A stretch of 15,916 nt of DNA from Alphaproteobacteria bacterium. GTDB taxonomy: Bacteria; Pseudomonadota; Alphaproteobacteria; UBA828. The position numbers and the translations under genes are program-made. Below the pieces are notes generated by a model. That model was not told the origin of the DNA. It saw nothing but the letters and a program-made list of their open reading frames with translations, and did no database searches. The stretch's first letter is position 1, and the number at the start of each line of letters is the position of its first letter. Shown piece by piece: positions 1 through 6,256 of the stretch. The stretch spans positions 1 through 15,916 of the forward strand of contig JAPYQV010000018.1 of assembly GCA_029937205.1 (NCBI GenBank). Reading direction: 5' to 3'.

Positions 1-46
1 CTCCACGAAGTTGTTCGCTGATGGCGCTTTTACCCTTGAGGCGCAT
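1..46 (-). CDS. Possible start of a divergent gene, cut by the window edge
   Basis: On the minus strand an ATG at 46-44 opens a frame that stays open to the window edge and reads MRLKGKSAISEQLRG. It is preceded at 57-53 by GAAGG, a good ribosome-binding site about six bases from the ATG. Further upstream a perfect TTGACA hexamer lies at 92-87, with a poor -10 (ATACCC) 17 bases later at 69-64. Together these suggest a gene transcribed leftward, away from the NmrA-like gene. Fifteen residues are too few to assign a family. A divergent regulator would be a common arrangement for a small SDR operon, but that is only inference. It could be chance in GC-rich DNA. Confidence 0.35.
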   Translation of the reverse strand, partial: MRLKGKSAISEQLRG

Positions 47-93
47 ACCGTACCTTCGGTTTCGGGTATCGCACGCGTCGGGCGAATGTCAAG
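44..93. promoter_or_regulatory. Divergent promoter region with imperfect dyad
   Basis: A consensus TTGACA hexamer is present on the minus strand (92-87). Next to it is an imperfect dyad, ATACC at 45-49 against GGTAT at 65-69, with an inner ACC/GGT pair at 52-54/58-60. The dyad overlaps the weak minus-strand -10 and the ribosome-binding site of the possible leftward gene, a position where an autoregulator could bind. No convincing plus-strand promoter for the NmrA-like gene is seen. This is a pattern-based call. Confidence 0.25.
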
Positions 94-126
94 CCGGCGC
101 CGGGACAACTTGAAGGGAAAAAATAA

Positions 127-999
127 TTGATTCTGGTGACAGGTGCGCGCGGCACGGTGGGCCGGGAATTGACGGCCCTCCTACAGGCGCGCGGACAGCC
201 CTTTCGAGCCCTGGCGCGAAACCCGGAGAAAGCGAAGTCGGCGACGCTACCGGGGGGAGTCTGGCGCCAAGGCGATTTCGTCGCTCCCGATACGCTGCGC
301 GCCGCGTTCGACGGAATTGAATGCCTGTTTCTTCTTTGCGGCGCCCAGCCGGACATGGATATTCTCGAGATCAACGCCGTCGAGGCCGCCAAACAGGCCG
401 GCGTCGGACGCATCGTCAAGATCTCCGTCCCCAACGCGTCGGAGACGGGGATCGCCGCCCTGCAGCGCCTGCATGGCCGCAGCGAAGCGGCGCTCGGCGC
501 CTCCGGCATCGCCTGGACCGTGCTTAGGCCGAATGGATTCATGCAAAATCTTTACGGCCCGACGCAAGGTTTCGACGCCCGGAGAATCTGCCGTTTGCCG
601 CTCGGCGAGGCAAAATACTGCTTTATCGATGCCCAAGACATCGCCGCCACGGCGCTCGTGGCTTTGACCGAGGACGGCCATGCAGGGAAGGTCTATGACC
701 TTACCGGCCCCGAGGCGCTGAGCTACGCCGAAGCCGCACGCATCGTATCGAAGGCCACCGGAGAGACTTTCACCTTTGTCGATATCCCGCCGCGGGAATG
801 CCGCGCGGACCTGCTGGCGGCAGGCATCGATGCCTGGTTTGTCGACGAAATACTGGAATGGTTCGCGCTGTTTCGCCACGGGCGGGTCGGCGGCGTCAGC
901 GATGCGGTGGAAACCGTTAGCGGCCGGGCGCCACGCGCACTCAGCGACTTCGCGCAAGGAAATTTGGCCAACTTCGGAGCGCCCGGCCGGCACGGGTGA
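127..999 (+). CDS. NmrA-like atypical SDR, NAD(P)-binding protein
   Basis: A 290-residue protein of the NmrA/atypical short-chain dehydrogenase group. The N-terminus MILVTGARGTVG is a Rossmann strand plus glycine-rich nucleotide loop (TGARGTVG, residues 5-12), followed by ALARNP near residue 30 at the end of strand 2, typical of this group. The middle carries ISVPNAS and the VLRPNGFMQNL segment, and a FIDAQDIA motif lies near residue 170, all seen in NmrA/azoreductase-like relatives. There is no classical YxxxK pair. Members are either NAD(P)-sensing regulators or NAD(P)H-dependent reductases, and sequence alone does not decide. The start is a TTG at 127, chosen because AAGGGA at 113-118 is well spaced and the Rossmann strand begins at once. 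The next gene starts 32 bases after the stop, so the two are probably co-transcribed. Confidence 0.85.
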   Translation: MILVTGARGTVGRELTALLQARGQPFRALARNPEKAKSATLPGGVWRQGDFVAPDTLRAAFDGIECLFLLCGAQPDMDILEINAVEAAKQAGVGRIVKISVPNASETGIAALQRLHGRSEAALGASGIAWTVLRPNGFMQNLYGPTQGFDARRICRLPLGEAKYCFIDAQDIAATALVALTEDGHAGKVYDLTGPEALSYAEAARIVSKATGETFTFVDIPPRECRADLLAAGIDAWFVDEILEWFALFRHGRVGGVSDAVETVSGRAPRALSDFAQGNLANFGAPGRHG

Positions 1000-1031
1000 G
1001 CGCGGAGGATCGGAGGTAAGGAGTCAGGAAC

Positions 1032-1802
1032 ATGCGACTGGAAGGGAAATCAGCCATCGTCACGGGCGCGGGTTCGGGCATCGGCAAGGCCACTGCATGC
1101 CGCTTTGCCGCCGAAGGCGCAACCGTCATCTGCGCCGAGCTGAATCGGGATAGCAACGAAGCCACGGTCGCGGAAATCCGCGCGGCGGGAGGCCGTGCCG
1201 AGGCGGTGGAGACCGATGTCACGCGCGATGAAGACGTCGCCAATCTCATGGCGCGTTCGTTCTCGGCCGTGGAGCGTGTCGATATTCTCATCAACAATGC
1301 CGGTCAGGCGGTGATCGGCACGGTGGAGGAGGTCTCGAGCGACGACTGGGACCGCCAACTGGATGTCAATCTGAAAAGCATCTACCGCCTGTCGAAAGCG
1401 ATCTGGCCGCATTTCAAGACGCGGGGCGGCGGCATCATCCTCAACACGGCATCGATCGCCGGATTGACCGGCATCCCCGGGCAGGTCAGTTACGGCGTCT
1501 CGAAAGCCGGCGCCGTGATGATCACAAAATGCATGGCGCTGGACGGCGCCAAGGACAACATCCGGGTCAATTGCGTCTGTCCGGGCTGGATTCCCACGCC
1601 CATGGTGGATTACCACCTGTCGCAACTGGACGATCCCGAGGCCTTCCAAACGCGAATCGAACGGTTGCATCCCCTGGGGCTCGGCGAAGCGGCGCATATC
1701 GCCGCCGGGTTCGTGTTTCTCGCCTCCGACGAGGCGCGCTGGATCACCGGCATTGCGTTGCCCATCGACGGCGGCCTGACCTGCGGCATCGCCGCCGACT
1801 AA
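1032..1802 (+). CDS. Short-chain dehydrogenase/reductase (classical SDR)
   Basis: A 256-residue classical SDR of normal family length, predicted to be a cytosolic NAD(P)-dependent alcohol/ketone oxidoreductase. Visible motifs in order are TGAGSGIG (11-18), an acidic Glu36 after strand 2 (favouring NAD(H)), NNAG (88-91), the DVNLKS Asn at 113, catalytic Ser141, and YGVSK with Tyr154 and Lys158. After these come CPGWIPTPM and a C-terminal ITGIALPIDGG segment. All four catalytic residues (Asn, Ser, Tyr, Lys) are present, so it should be active. The ATG is preceded by a strong GGAGGTAAGGAG run. The gene follows the NmrA-like gene by 32 bases and is probably in its operon. The substrate is unknown; annotations such as 3-oxoacyl-ACP reductase or glucose dehydrogenase would be guesses. 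Confidence 0.93.
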   Translation: MRLEGKSAIVTGAGSGIGKATACRFAAEGATVICAELNRDSNEATVAEIRAAGGRAEAVETDVTRDEDVANLMARSFSAVERVDILINNAGQAVIGTVEEVSSDDWDRQLDVNLKSIYRLSKAIWPHFKTRGGGIILNTASIAGLTGIPGQVSYGVSKAGAVMITKCMALDGAKDNIRVNCVCPGWIPTPMVDYHLSQLDDPEAFQTRIERLHPLGLGEAAHIAAGFVFLASDEARWITGIALPIDGGLTCGIAAD

Positions 1803-2265
1803 ACGATATGCGCCAACGCCAGGGGCTAGCTTTGGATTTATCGGCAGGGGTCATTTTTTCTTTAACAACATCCAGACCCTTCGCCGCCTTCTCATGGCCC
1901 TGCGCCTTGGAAAGTGATAACCACATATACGCCTTGATGTAATCCTCCGGAACACCCCTGCCTAAGAAGTAACCGGAACCGAGGCCGAACTGGGCCCCTG
2001 CATGACCATACTCGGCGGCCTTGCGATACCATTTGACCGCTTCGGCATAGTTCTTTGGAACGCCCTTGCCGTTGGCGTGTATCACACCGAGGTTGTACTG
2101 CGCTTTAGCATCACCGCGCTCGGCAAGCGGAAACCATTCCCGATAGGCAATCGCGTAATCACCAGCAGCATACGCTGCGACGCCATCATCCCAATCAGCC
2201 CACGCAGACCCCAACGCTCCGGCGACTATAAGTGTGTCAGCAATACCTCCACATCTTCGTAAAAT
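1803..2265 (-). pseudogene. Decayed secreted Sel1-repeat (TPR-like) protein
   Basis: The minus-strand frame encodes about three Sel1-type helical repeats, including AYREWFPLAERGDAKAQYNL, KWYRKAAEYGHAGAQFGL and YMWLSLSKAQGHEKAAKGL. These repeats normally mediate protein-protein contacts. Upstream and in frame, codons from about 2265 read ILRRCGGIADTLIVAGALG followed by SAWA/DW: a positively charged start, a hydrophobic core and an AxA cleavage site, so this looks like an export signal. No ATG, GTG or TTG lies in frame ahead of it after the TAA at 2289-2287. The only standard start is a TTG at 2214, inside the signal, which would destroy export. At the 3' end, after MTPADKSKA (about 1815), the frame does not reach the usual short C-terminal helix and stop. 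Instead it runs into antisense of the SDR and stops at 1744. Missing start and frameshifted tail together argue for a pseudogene; use of a rare ATT start (2265-2263) is the alternative. Confidence 0.6.
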
Positions 2266-2267
2266 AT

Positions 2268-2280
2268 CACGAAATTCGTG
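2268..2280. repeat. Perfect 13-bp palindrome upstream of the Sel1 remnant
   Basis: The sequence CACGAA-A-TTCGTG has two perfect six-base arms around a single central base. It lies immediately 5' of the signal-peptide-like codons of the Sel1 remnant, where an operator would sit if the gene were once regulated. No matching promoter hexamers are obvious. It may be a regulator half-site pair or chance. Confidence 0.3.
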
Positions 2281-2360
2281 GCTCAGTTATATGGGGGCAG
2301 GACAGAGGCCTGCGACCAAGAGCTTCAGTAATGGGGACAGTATACTTAATTGCTGCACAT
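2281..2360. repeat. Possible dispersed-repeat (REP/RAYT-like) spacer DNA
   Basis: This non-coding stretch holds two similar G-rich words, ATGGGGGCAG at 2291-2300 and ATGGGGACAG at 2331-2340. The second continues into TATACTTAATT, giving the short palindrome AGTATACT (2339-2346). A small GCAGG/CCTGC hairpin lies at 2297-2313. The word GGGGACAGTATACTTAATT resembles dispersed proteobacterial repeats I associate from memory with IS200-like/RAYT transposase surroundings; this has not been verified. No gene is seen here. Confidence 0.3.
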
Positions 2361-2386
2361 GAAAGCGCGCGTGGCGCGCTCTTTTC
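2361..2386. terminator. GC-rich hairpin, candidate bidirectional terminator
   Basis: A perfect stem of GCGCGC (2365-2370) and GCGCGC (2374-2379) surrounds a three-base GTG loop. It is flanked by GAAA on the left and TCTTTT on the right, so each strand ends in a short U-rich tail. It lies downstream of the leftward five-gene unit (last stop at 2446) and could end that transcript. The T tract is short, so efficiency is uncertain. Confidence 0.5.
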
Positions 2387-2406
2387 GCCCCTTCTCCCCA
2401 ACCCCT

Positions 2407-2432
2407 AGTCCCCCTCCGGGAAAGAGGGGACT
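2407..2432. terminator. Second hairpin after the leftward operon (REP-like)
   Basis: AGTCCCCCTC (2407-2416) pairs with GAGGGGACT (2424-2432) with one bulged C, around a CGGGAAA loop. The flanks are pyrimidine-rich (CCCCTTCTCCCC before, GGCTCCCCTCGCC after). It begins 14 bases beyond the last stop of the leftward operon. Palindromes of this CCCCT/AGGGG type are common as dispersed intergenic repeats in alphaproteobacteria, so this may be a REP-like unit that also protects or ends the transcript. It has no proper U tract. Confidence 0.4.
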
Positions 2433-2445
2433 TGGCTCCCCTCGC

Positions 2446-2967
2446 CTAATAAAGCTCCGCCTTATCGTCCACCGCGTGGCCGCGCTTCGGCGTCAGCATG
2501 CTGCGCTCGTAGGTCATAAAGACGGTGCCGTCCGCTTTGAGGCCGGTGGTTTTTACCGTGACGATGCCGGCGGTCGGGCGGGATTTTGATTCGCGTTTGG
2601 ACAGCACTTCCGATTCGGCATAGATGGTGTCGCCGGCGAACACCGGCGCGGTCAGTCTGATTTTGTCCCAGCCGAGATTGGCGATGGTTTTTTGGCTGAC
2701 GTCGGAGACGCTCATGCCGGCGACCACGGCGAGGGTGAAAGCGCTGTTCACCAGCGGTTTGCCGAATTCGCTGTGCTTGGCGTAGTCGAGATCGAAGTGC
2801 AGCGGGTGTTGGTTCATGGTGAGGAGCGTGAACCAAGTATTGTCGGCTTGCGTCATGGGGCGCCCGGGGCGGTGCTCATAAATATGACCGACCTCGAAAT
2901 CCTCGTAGTAGCGGCCATAATCCTCGCGGAAGCGATTGGGGCCGACCTCTTTCATTCTGGCTACCAT
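2446..2967 (-). CDS. MaoC-family (hotdog) enoyl-CoA hydratase
   Basis: A 173-residue single-hotdog MaoC-type protein, normal length for the R-specific hydratase group. An N-terminal GRYYEDFEVGHIYEH segment precedes the catalytic-loop region MNQHPLHFDLDYAKHSEFG (about residues 51-69). In R-specific hydratases this loop reads D-x-N-P-x-H; here it is N52-Q-H54-P-L-H57. The His is kept but the Asp is replaced by Asn, a change that needs checking. PLVNSAFTLAV and a GDTIYAESEV strand follow. MaoC proteins beside CitE-like lyases hydrate itaconyl-, mesaconyl- or related enoyl-CoAs, which fits the neighbours. The ATG has a strong AAGGAGAG site. It is the last gene of the leftward unit, 33 bases after the acyl-CoA dehydrogenase. 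The exact substrate is unknown. Confidence 0.88.
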   Translation of the reverse strand: MVARMKEVGPNRFREDYGRYYEDFEVGHIYEHRPGRPMTQADNTWFTLLTMNQHPLHFDLDYAKHSEFGKPLVNSAFTLAVVAGMSVSDVSQKTIANLGWDKIRLTAPVFAGDTIYAESEVLSKRESKSRPTAGIVTVKTTGLKADGTVFMTYERSMLTPKRGHAVDDKAELY

Positions 2968-3000
2968 GGTACGTCTCTCCTTTTTTGAATTTCTATTGCG

Positions 3001-4176
3001 TCAATAGGATCTGGGCAGCCCGAGCACGTGCTGGGCCAAATGGTTGTAGGCCATCTCCTGGCTAACCGGCGCGATCTGCAGCAGGCGCAGTTCGCGGAAA
3101 TAACGCTCGACATCGAATTCGCGCATATAGCCATAGCCGCCATGGGTTTGCACCGCGCGGTCGGCGGCACAGAAGGCGGCGTCGGAGGCCAGCACCTTGG
3201 CCATGTTGGATTCGGCGCCGCAAGGCTCGCCGCGGTCGAACAGCCAGGCCGCCTTGTAGGTCATCAGGCGCGCCGCTTCGAGGCGGCTATAGGCATCTGC
3301 TAAGGGGAATTGGATCGCCTGGTTCTGGCCGATCGGGCGGCCAAACACGACGCGCTCCTTGGCATATTCGACGGCGCGGGCGACGCAGGTATGGCCGAGG
3401 CCGACGGCCTGTGCCGCGACCGCGATGCGCTCCGGGTTCAGCGTGTCGATCAGGTAATAAAAACCGCGCCCGACATCGCCGCAAACATCGGCGGCGGGGA
3501 TCTCCCAATTATCCATAAAGAATTGATAGGTCGGCACGGCGTTTCGCCCCATCTTGTGCATCTCATGCGCTTCGAGCGCGCCCGAACCCCAGTCGAGATT
3601 GGTGAAGAAGAGCGTAATGCCCTGGGTGCGCTTTTCAGCTTCTTCATAGGGCGTGGTACGGGCGACCAGCATAAGGATTTGCGATTCCTTGACGCGCGAG
3701 CAAAACGCCTTCTGGCCATTGATGATGTAAGTATCAGCACCCTTCGCCACGGCCGTAGTGGCGACGCGGGTGGTGTCAAAGCCGGTATCGGGCTCGGTAA
3801 TGGCGAAGGCGATGAACTCGCCCTTGGCGATGCGCGGCAAGATGCGCTGCTTGAGTTCGTCCGAGCCATGCAGCATCAGCGGCCACGGGCCGAAGATCGA
3901 GGTGTGCACGGCGGTGGTGGCGTTGATGCCGGCATGGCGGCCGATTTCCTCGATGATGATACAGCCTTCGGTCATGCCCATGCCAGCGCCGCCATATTCC
4001 TCCGGGATCAGCGCGCCGAGCCAGCCGCCCTCCGCCATTGCGCTGCAGAATTCGATCGGCCACTCGCTCTTTTCTTCCTTGTCGCGCCAATAGGCATTGT
4101 CGAACGGCAATTTGTCCAGGAAATCCACGATGGCGGATTGCAGAACTTTTTGATCTTGGGTGAATTCGAAATCCAT
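3001..4176 (-). CDS. Acyl-CoA dehydrogenase, Glu-in-helix-G type
   Basis: A full-length (391-residue) flavin-dependent acyl-CoA dehydrogenase that should pass electrons to electron-transfer flavoprotein. Recognisable parts are the N-terminal helical domain with WLGALIPEEYGGAGMG (52-67), the FAD/substrate strand FAITEPDTGFD (124-134), the ERVVFGRPIGQNQAIQ segment (274-289), and THGGYGYMREFDVERYFR (344-361). The usual catalytic Glu of the YEGT motif is absent: the matching stretch reads QIAPVSQE, with Pro370 at that place. Instead NPER supplies Glu249, the place used by isovaleryl-CoA and long-chain acyl-CoA dehydrogenases. It is therefore probably active, with a branched or unusual acyl substrate. 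A GGAGGG site precedes the ATG. The gene sits 20 bases after the CoA transferase in one operon. Confidence 0.92.
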   Translation of the reverse strand: MDFEFTQDQKVLQSAIVDFLDKLPFDNAYWRDKEEKSEWPIEFCSAMAEGGWLGALIPEEYGGAGMGMTEGCIIIEEIGRHAGINATTAVHTSIFGPWPLMLHGSDELKQRILPRIAKGEFIAFAITEPDTGFDTTRVATTAVAKGADTYIINGQKAFCSRVKESQILMLVARTTPYEEAEKRTQGITLFFTNLDWGSGALEAHEMHKMGRNAVPTYQFFMDNWEIPAADVCGDVGRGFYYLIDTLNPERIAVAAQAVGLGHTCVARAVEYAKERVVFGRPIGQNQAIQFPLADAYSRLEAARLMTYKAAWLFDRGEPCGAESNMAKVLASDAAFCAADRAVQTHGGYGYMREFDVERYFRELRLLQIAPVSQEMAYNHLAQHVLGLPRSY

Positions 4177-4196
4177 GCCGCCCTCCTTCTCGTCCG

Positions 4197-5372
4197 TCAG
4201 ATGATGCCCTGTTGCTTGAGACGGGCGCGCGCCTCGGCGTCATAGCCGAGTTTCTGCAGTATTTCCGCGCTATGCTCGCCGAGGTCGGGCAGATGGTCGA
4301 ACACCGGCGCTTCGCCGCTCACCCGGATCGGACTGAGAAACTCCTTGAGCGGCCCGACCGAAGACGTCAGCTCACCAATCGCGCCACGCGCCTTCAGTTG
4401 CGGATGGTCGAGCACTTCGGCGAGTGTATTGACGCCGCCGCAGGGAATGCCGGCAGCACGCAGGCGCTCCAGCCAGTCGGCCTTGGGCCGTGCCATGAAC
4501 AGTTCGACCAAGCGGCCTTCGAGAGCGGCGCGGTTGGCGATGCGCGATTCATTGTTCTTGAAGCGCTCGTCCAACAGGAACTCCGGCGCTTCGACCACCT
4601 CTTCGCAGAGCTTGCGCCACGCCGCCTCGCTCAAGACGGCGATGGAGAACCACAGATCGTCGCCTGCCTTGTACGGGCCGTAAGGCGTGAGCAGGCCATG
4701 GCGCATGCCGGTGCGCTCCGGTTCCTCGCCGCGGTGCCAGTAGAAATGCGGTACATAGCCCAACAGGGTTGCGGCGCATTCGAGCATGGAAACCTCGAAC
4801 TCACCGCCCTCACCGCTCTGGTGGCGGCGATTCAGGAGTCCGAGTATGCCGAGGGCGGCGTAGAAGCCGGCGGTCTCGTCGCACACCGAGATCGGAATTT
4901 TGGCCGGCGCGTCGGGCGAACCGGTCATCAGGATATAGCCGGCCTCGCCCTGGATGATCAGGTCATAGGCTTTTTCGTCGCGGTACGGGCCGTCCTGGCC
5001 GAAGCCGGAAATATGGCCATAGATGATATCCGCCTTCACCGCCCGCACGGCTTCGTAATCGATACCGAGGCGGGCGACAACGCCGGGCTTGAAATTTTCG
5101 AACACCACATCGGCTTGCGCCGCGAGCTTCATAAATATTTCCCGCCCCGCATCGGACTTAAGATTGAGCGCGAGGGATTGTTTGTTGCGGTTGAGGAAGA
5201 CATGCGCAGCGGAAAGGCCATTGCAGACACTATCCCAATTGCGCGTGAGGTCGCCCTCGAGGGGCTCGATTTTGACCACTTCCGCGCCCATATCGGCGAG
5301 CAGGCGCGAGCACCACGGCCCCGCCGCGCCGATCTCGACGGCCAGAACTTTTATGCCCGCAAGCGGGGTCAT
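4197..5372 (-). CDS. Family III CoA-transferase (CaiB/BaiF type)
   Basis: A 391-residue formyl-CoA-transferase-like enzyme, within the usual length range, that moves CoA from one acyl-CoA to a free acid. Characteristic pieces are KVLAVEIGAAGPWCSRLLAD at the N-terminus, GAEVVKIEP (29-37), NRNKQSLALNL (61-71), FENFKPGVVARLG (91-103), ISGFGQDGPY (121-130) and YDLIIQGEAG with Asp137. Asp137 is the expected nucleophile that forms the acyl-anhydride and glutamyl/aspartyl-CoA intermediates in this family. The C-terminal domain has the typical IPCGGVNTLAEVLDHPQ segment. The start codon overlaps the stop of the upstream lyase gene by four bases (ATGA), so translation is probably coupled. Beside a CitE-like lyase and a MaoC hydratase it resembles itaconate/citramalate CoA-transferases, for example by succinyl-CoA exchange. 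Oxalate or carnitine substrates are less supported by the context. Confidence 0.93.
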   Translation of the reverse strand: MTPLAGIKVLAVEIGAAGPWCSRLLADMGAEVVKIEPLEGDLTRNWDSVCNGLSAAHVFLNRNKQSLALNLKSDAGREIFMKLAAQADVVFENFKPGVVARLGIDYEAVRAVKADIIYGHISGFGQDGPYRDEKAYDLIIQGEAGYILMTGSPDAPAKIPISVCDETAGFYAALGILGLLNRRHQSGEGGEFEVSMLECAATLLGYVPHFYWHRGEEPERTGMRHGLLTPYGPYKAGDDLWFSIAVLSEAAWRKLCEEVVEAPEFLLDERFKNNESRIANRAALEGRLVELFMARPKADWLERLRAAGIPCGGVNTLAEVLDHPQLKARGAIGELTSSVGPLKEFLSPIRVSGEAPVFDHLPDLGEHSAEILQKLGYDAEARARLKQQGII

Positions 5373-6247
5373 GATGTTCCGGCGGCGATCTTGTCGGCGA
5401 TGGCGAGAGCCCGGCGCATGGCGCGCACCACCGGCATCTCCACCACCTTGCCGTCGAGAAGTGCCACGCCGGCGTCGCTTGCCTCATAGGCCTCGATCAC
5501 GCGGCGCGCAATAGAGATGGTCTCGGCGCTCGGTGAAAAGACGTCGTTGATCGGCGCAATTTGCACCGGGTGAATCGCCGCCTTGCCGGTAAAGCCCATG
5601 CGTTGGGCCAGGCGCGCCTCACGCCGCAGGCCCGCTTCATCCTTGATATCGAGGCTCGGCACATCGATCAGATCGAGCCCGGCGCTCGACGCGGCATGAA
5701 CGGCGCGGCCCCGGGCATAATGCAGCGCTTCCCAATCGAGCGAGGACCCGAGCTCAGCAGATAGATCGGCGGCACCGAACAACAGCGTATCAATACGCGG
5801 CGAAGCACTGGCGATATCGAGCGCCGCTTCCAACGCCCGTCCGGTTTCGATGATCACCATCAGCCGGGTCTTTGAATAGTCTGCCTCATCAAGCAATTCC
5901 GCCACCCAGCGCACGTCCTCAGGCGATTCGATCTTGGGCAGCAGCAGGGCAGGGGGCGCCGTGCCGAATTCACACAGCGCCAACATGTCGCGCATGCCGA
6001 ACTGGGTCTTGATCGGGTTGATGCGCATGGCGCGCGCCGCCCCACTCCCTGTGCCGCCTGTGCCGCCAAGCGCGCTATCGAACAGCGCCGGAATGGCCTT
6101 GTCGCGCGCTTCGATTTTGAAATCCGGTGCGACGCCGTCTTCGAGATCGATGCACACCATATCGGCACCGCCCGAAAGCGCCTTGGCAAAACGGTCGACG
6201 CGGAGGCCGGGTGTAAACAGCAGGCTGCGGCGCAATGTGGGTTCCAT
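5369..6247 (-). CDS. HpcH/HpaI (CitE-like) beta-hydroxyacyl-CoA lyase
   Basis: A 292-residue TIM-barrel lyase of the citrate lyase beta-subunit-like family. Visible motifs are RRSLLFTPG (6-14), DMVCIDLEDGV (29-39), RINP with Arg75, LLLPKIES (101-108), VIIETGRAL with Glu134, LLFGAADLSAELG with Asp161, and GFTGKAAIHPVQI (218-230). Arg75 together with Glu134 and Asp161 matches the substrate- and Mg2+-binding set of malyl-/citramalyl-CoA lyases. Known single-domain relatives cleave (S)-citramalyl-CoA to acetyl-CoA and pyruvate, or malyl-CoA to acetyl-CoA and glyoxylate. The CoA-transferase and MaoC neighbours favour the citramalyl-type reaction. It overlaps the CoA-transferase start by four bases. 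A Gly/Thr-rich insertion at 61-68, encoded by a 9-bp direct repeat, looks like a recent loop expansion. The ribosome-binding site is weak. Confidence 0.92.
   Translation of the reverse strand: MEPTLRRSLLFTPGLRVDRFAKALSGGADMVCIDLEDGVAPDFKIEARDKAIPALFDSALGGTGGTGSGAARAMRINPIKTQFGMRDMLALCEFGTAPPALLLPKIESPEDVRWVAELLDEADYSKTRLMVIIETGRALEAALDIASASPRIDTLLFGAADLSAELGSSLDWEALHYARGRAVHAASSAGLDLIDVPSLDIKDEAGLRREARLAQRMGFTGKAAIHPVQIAPINDVFSPSAETISIARRVIEAYEASDAGVALLDGKVVEMPVVRAMRRALAIADKIAAGTS
6050..6067. repeat. 9-bp tandem duplication inside the CitE-like gene
   Basis: TGTGCCGCC occurs twice in direct tandem (6050-6058, 6059-6067). On the coding strand it encodes a duplicated Gly-Gly-Thr unit in a loop before the RINP motif. 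It keeps the reading frame and is probably a harmless slippage expansion. Confidence 0.6.
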
Positions 6248-6256
6248 GACTATTCT

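Noticed and set aside
4212..5489. A 425-codon plus-strand frame opposite the CoA transferase.
   Set aside because: It is a mirror frame of a full-length family III CoA-transferase, shows no domain, and has no convincing ribosome-binding site.
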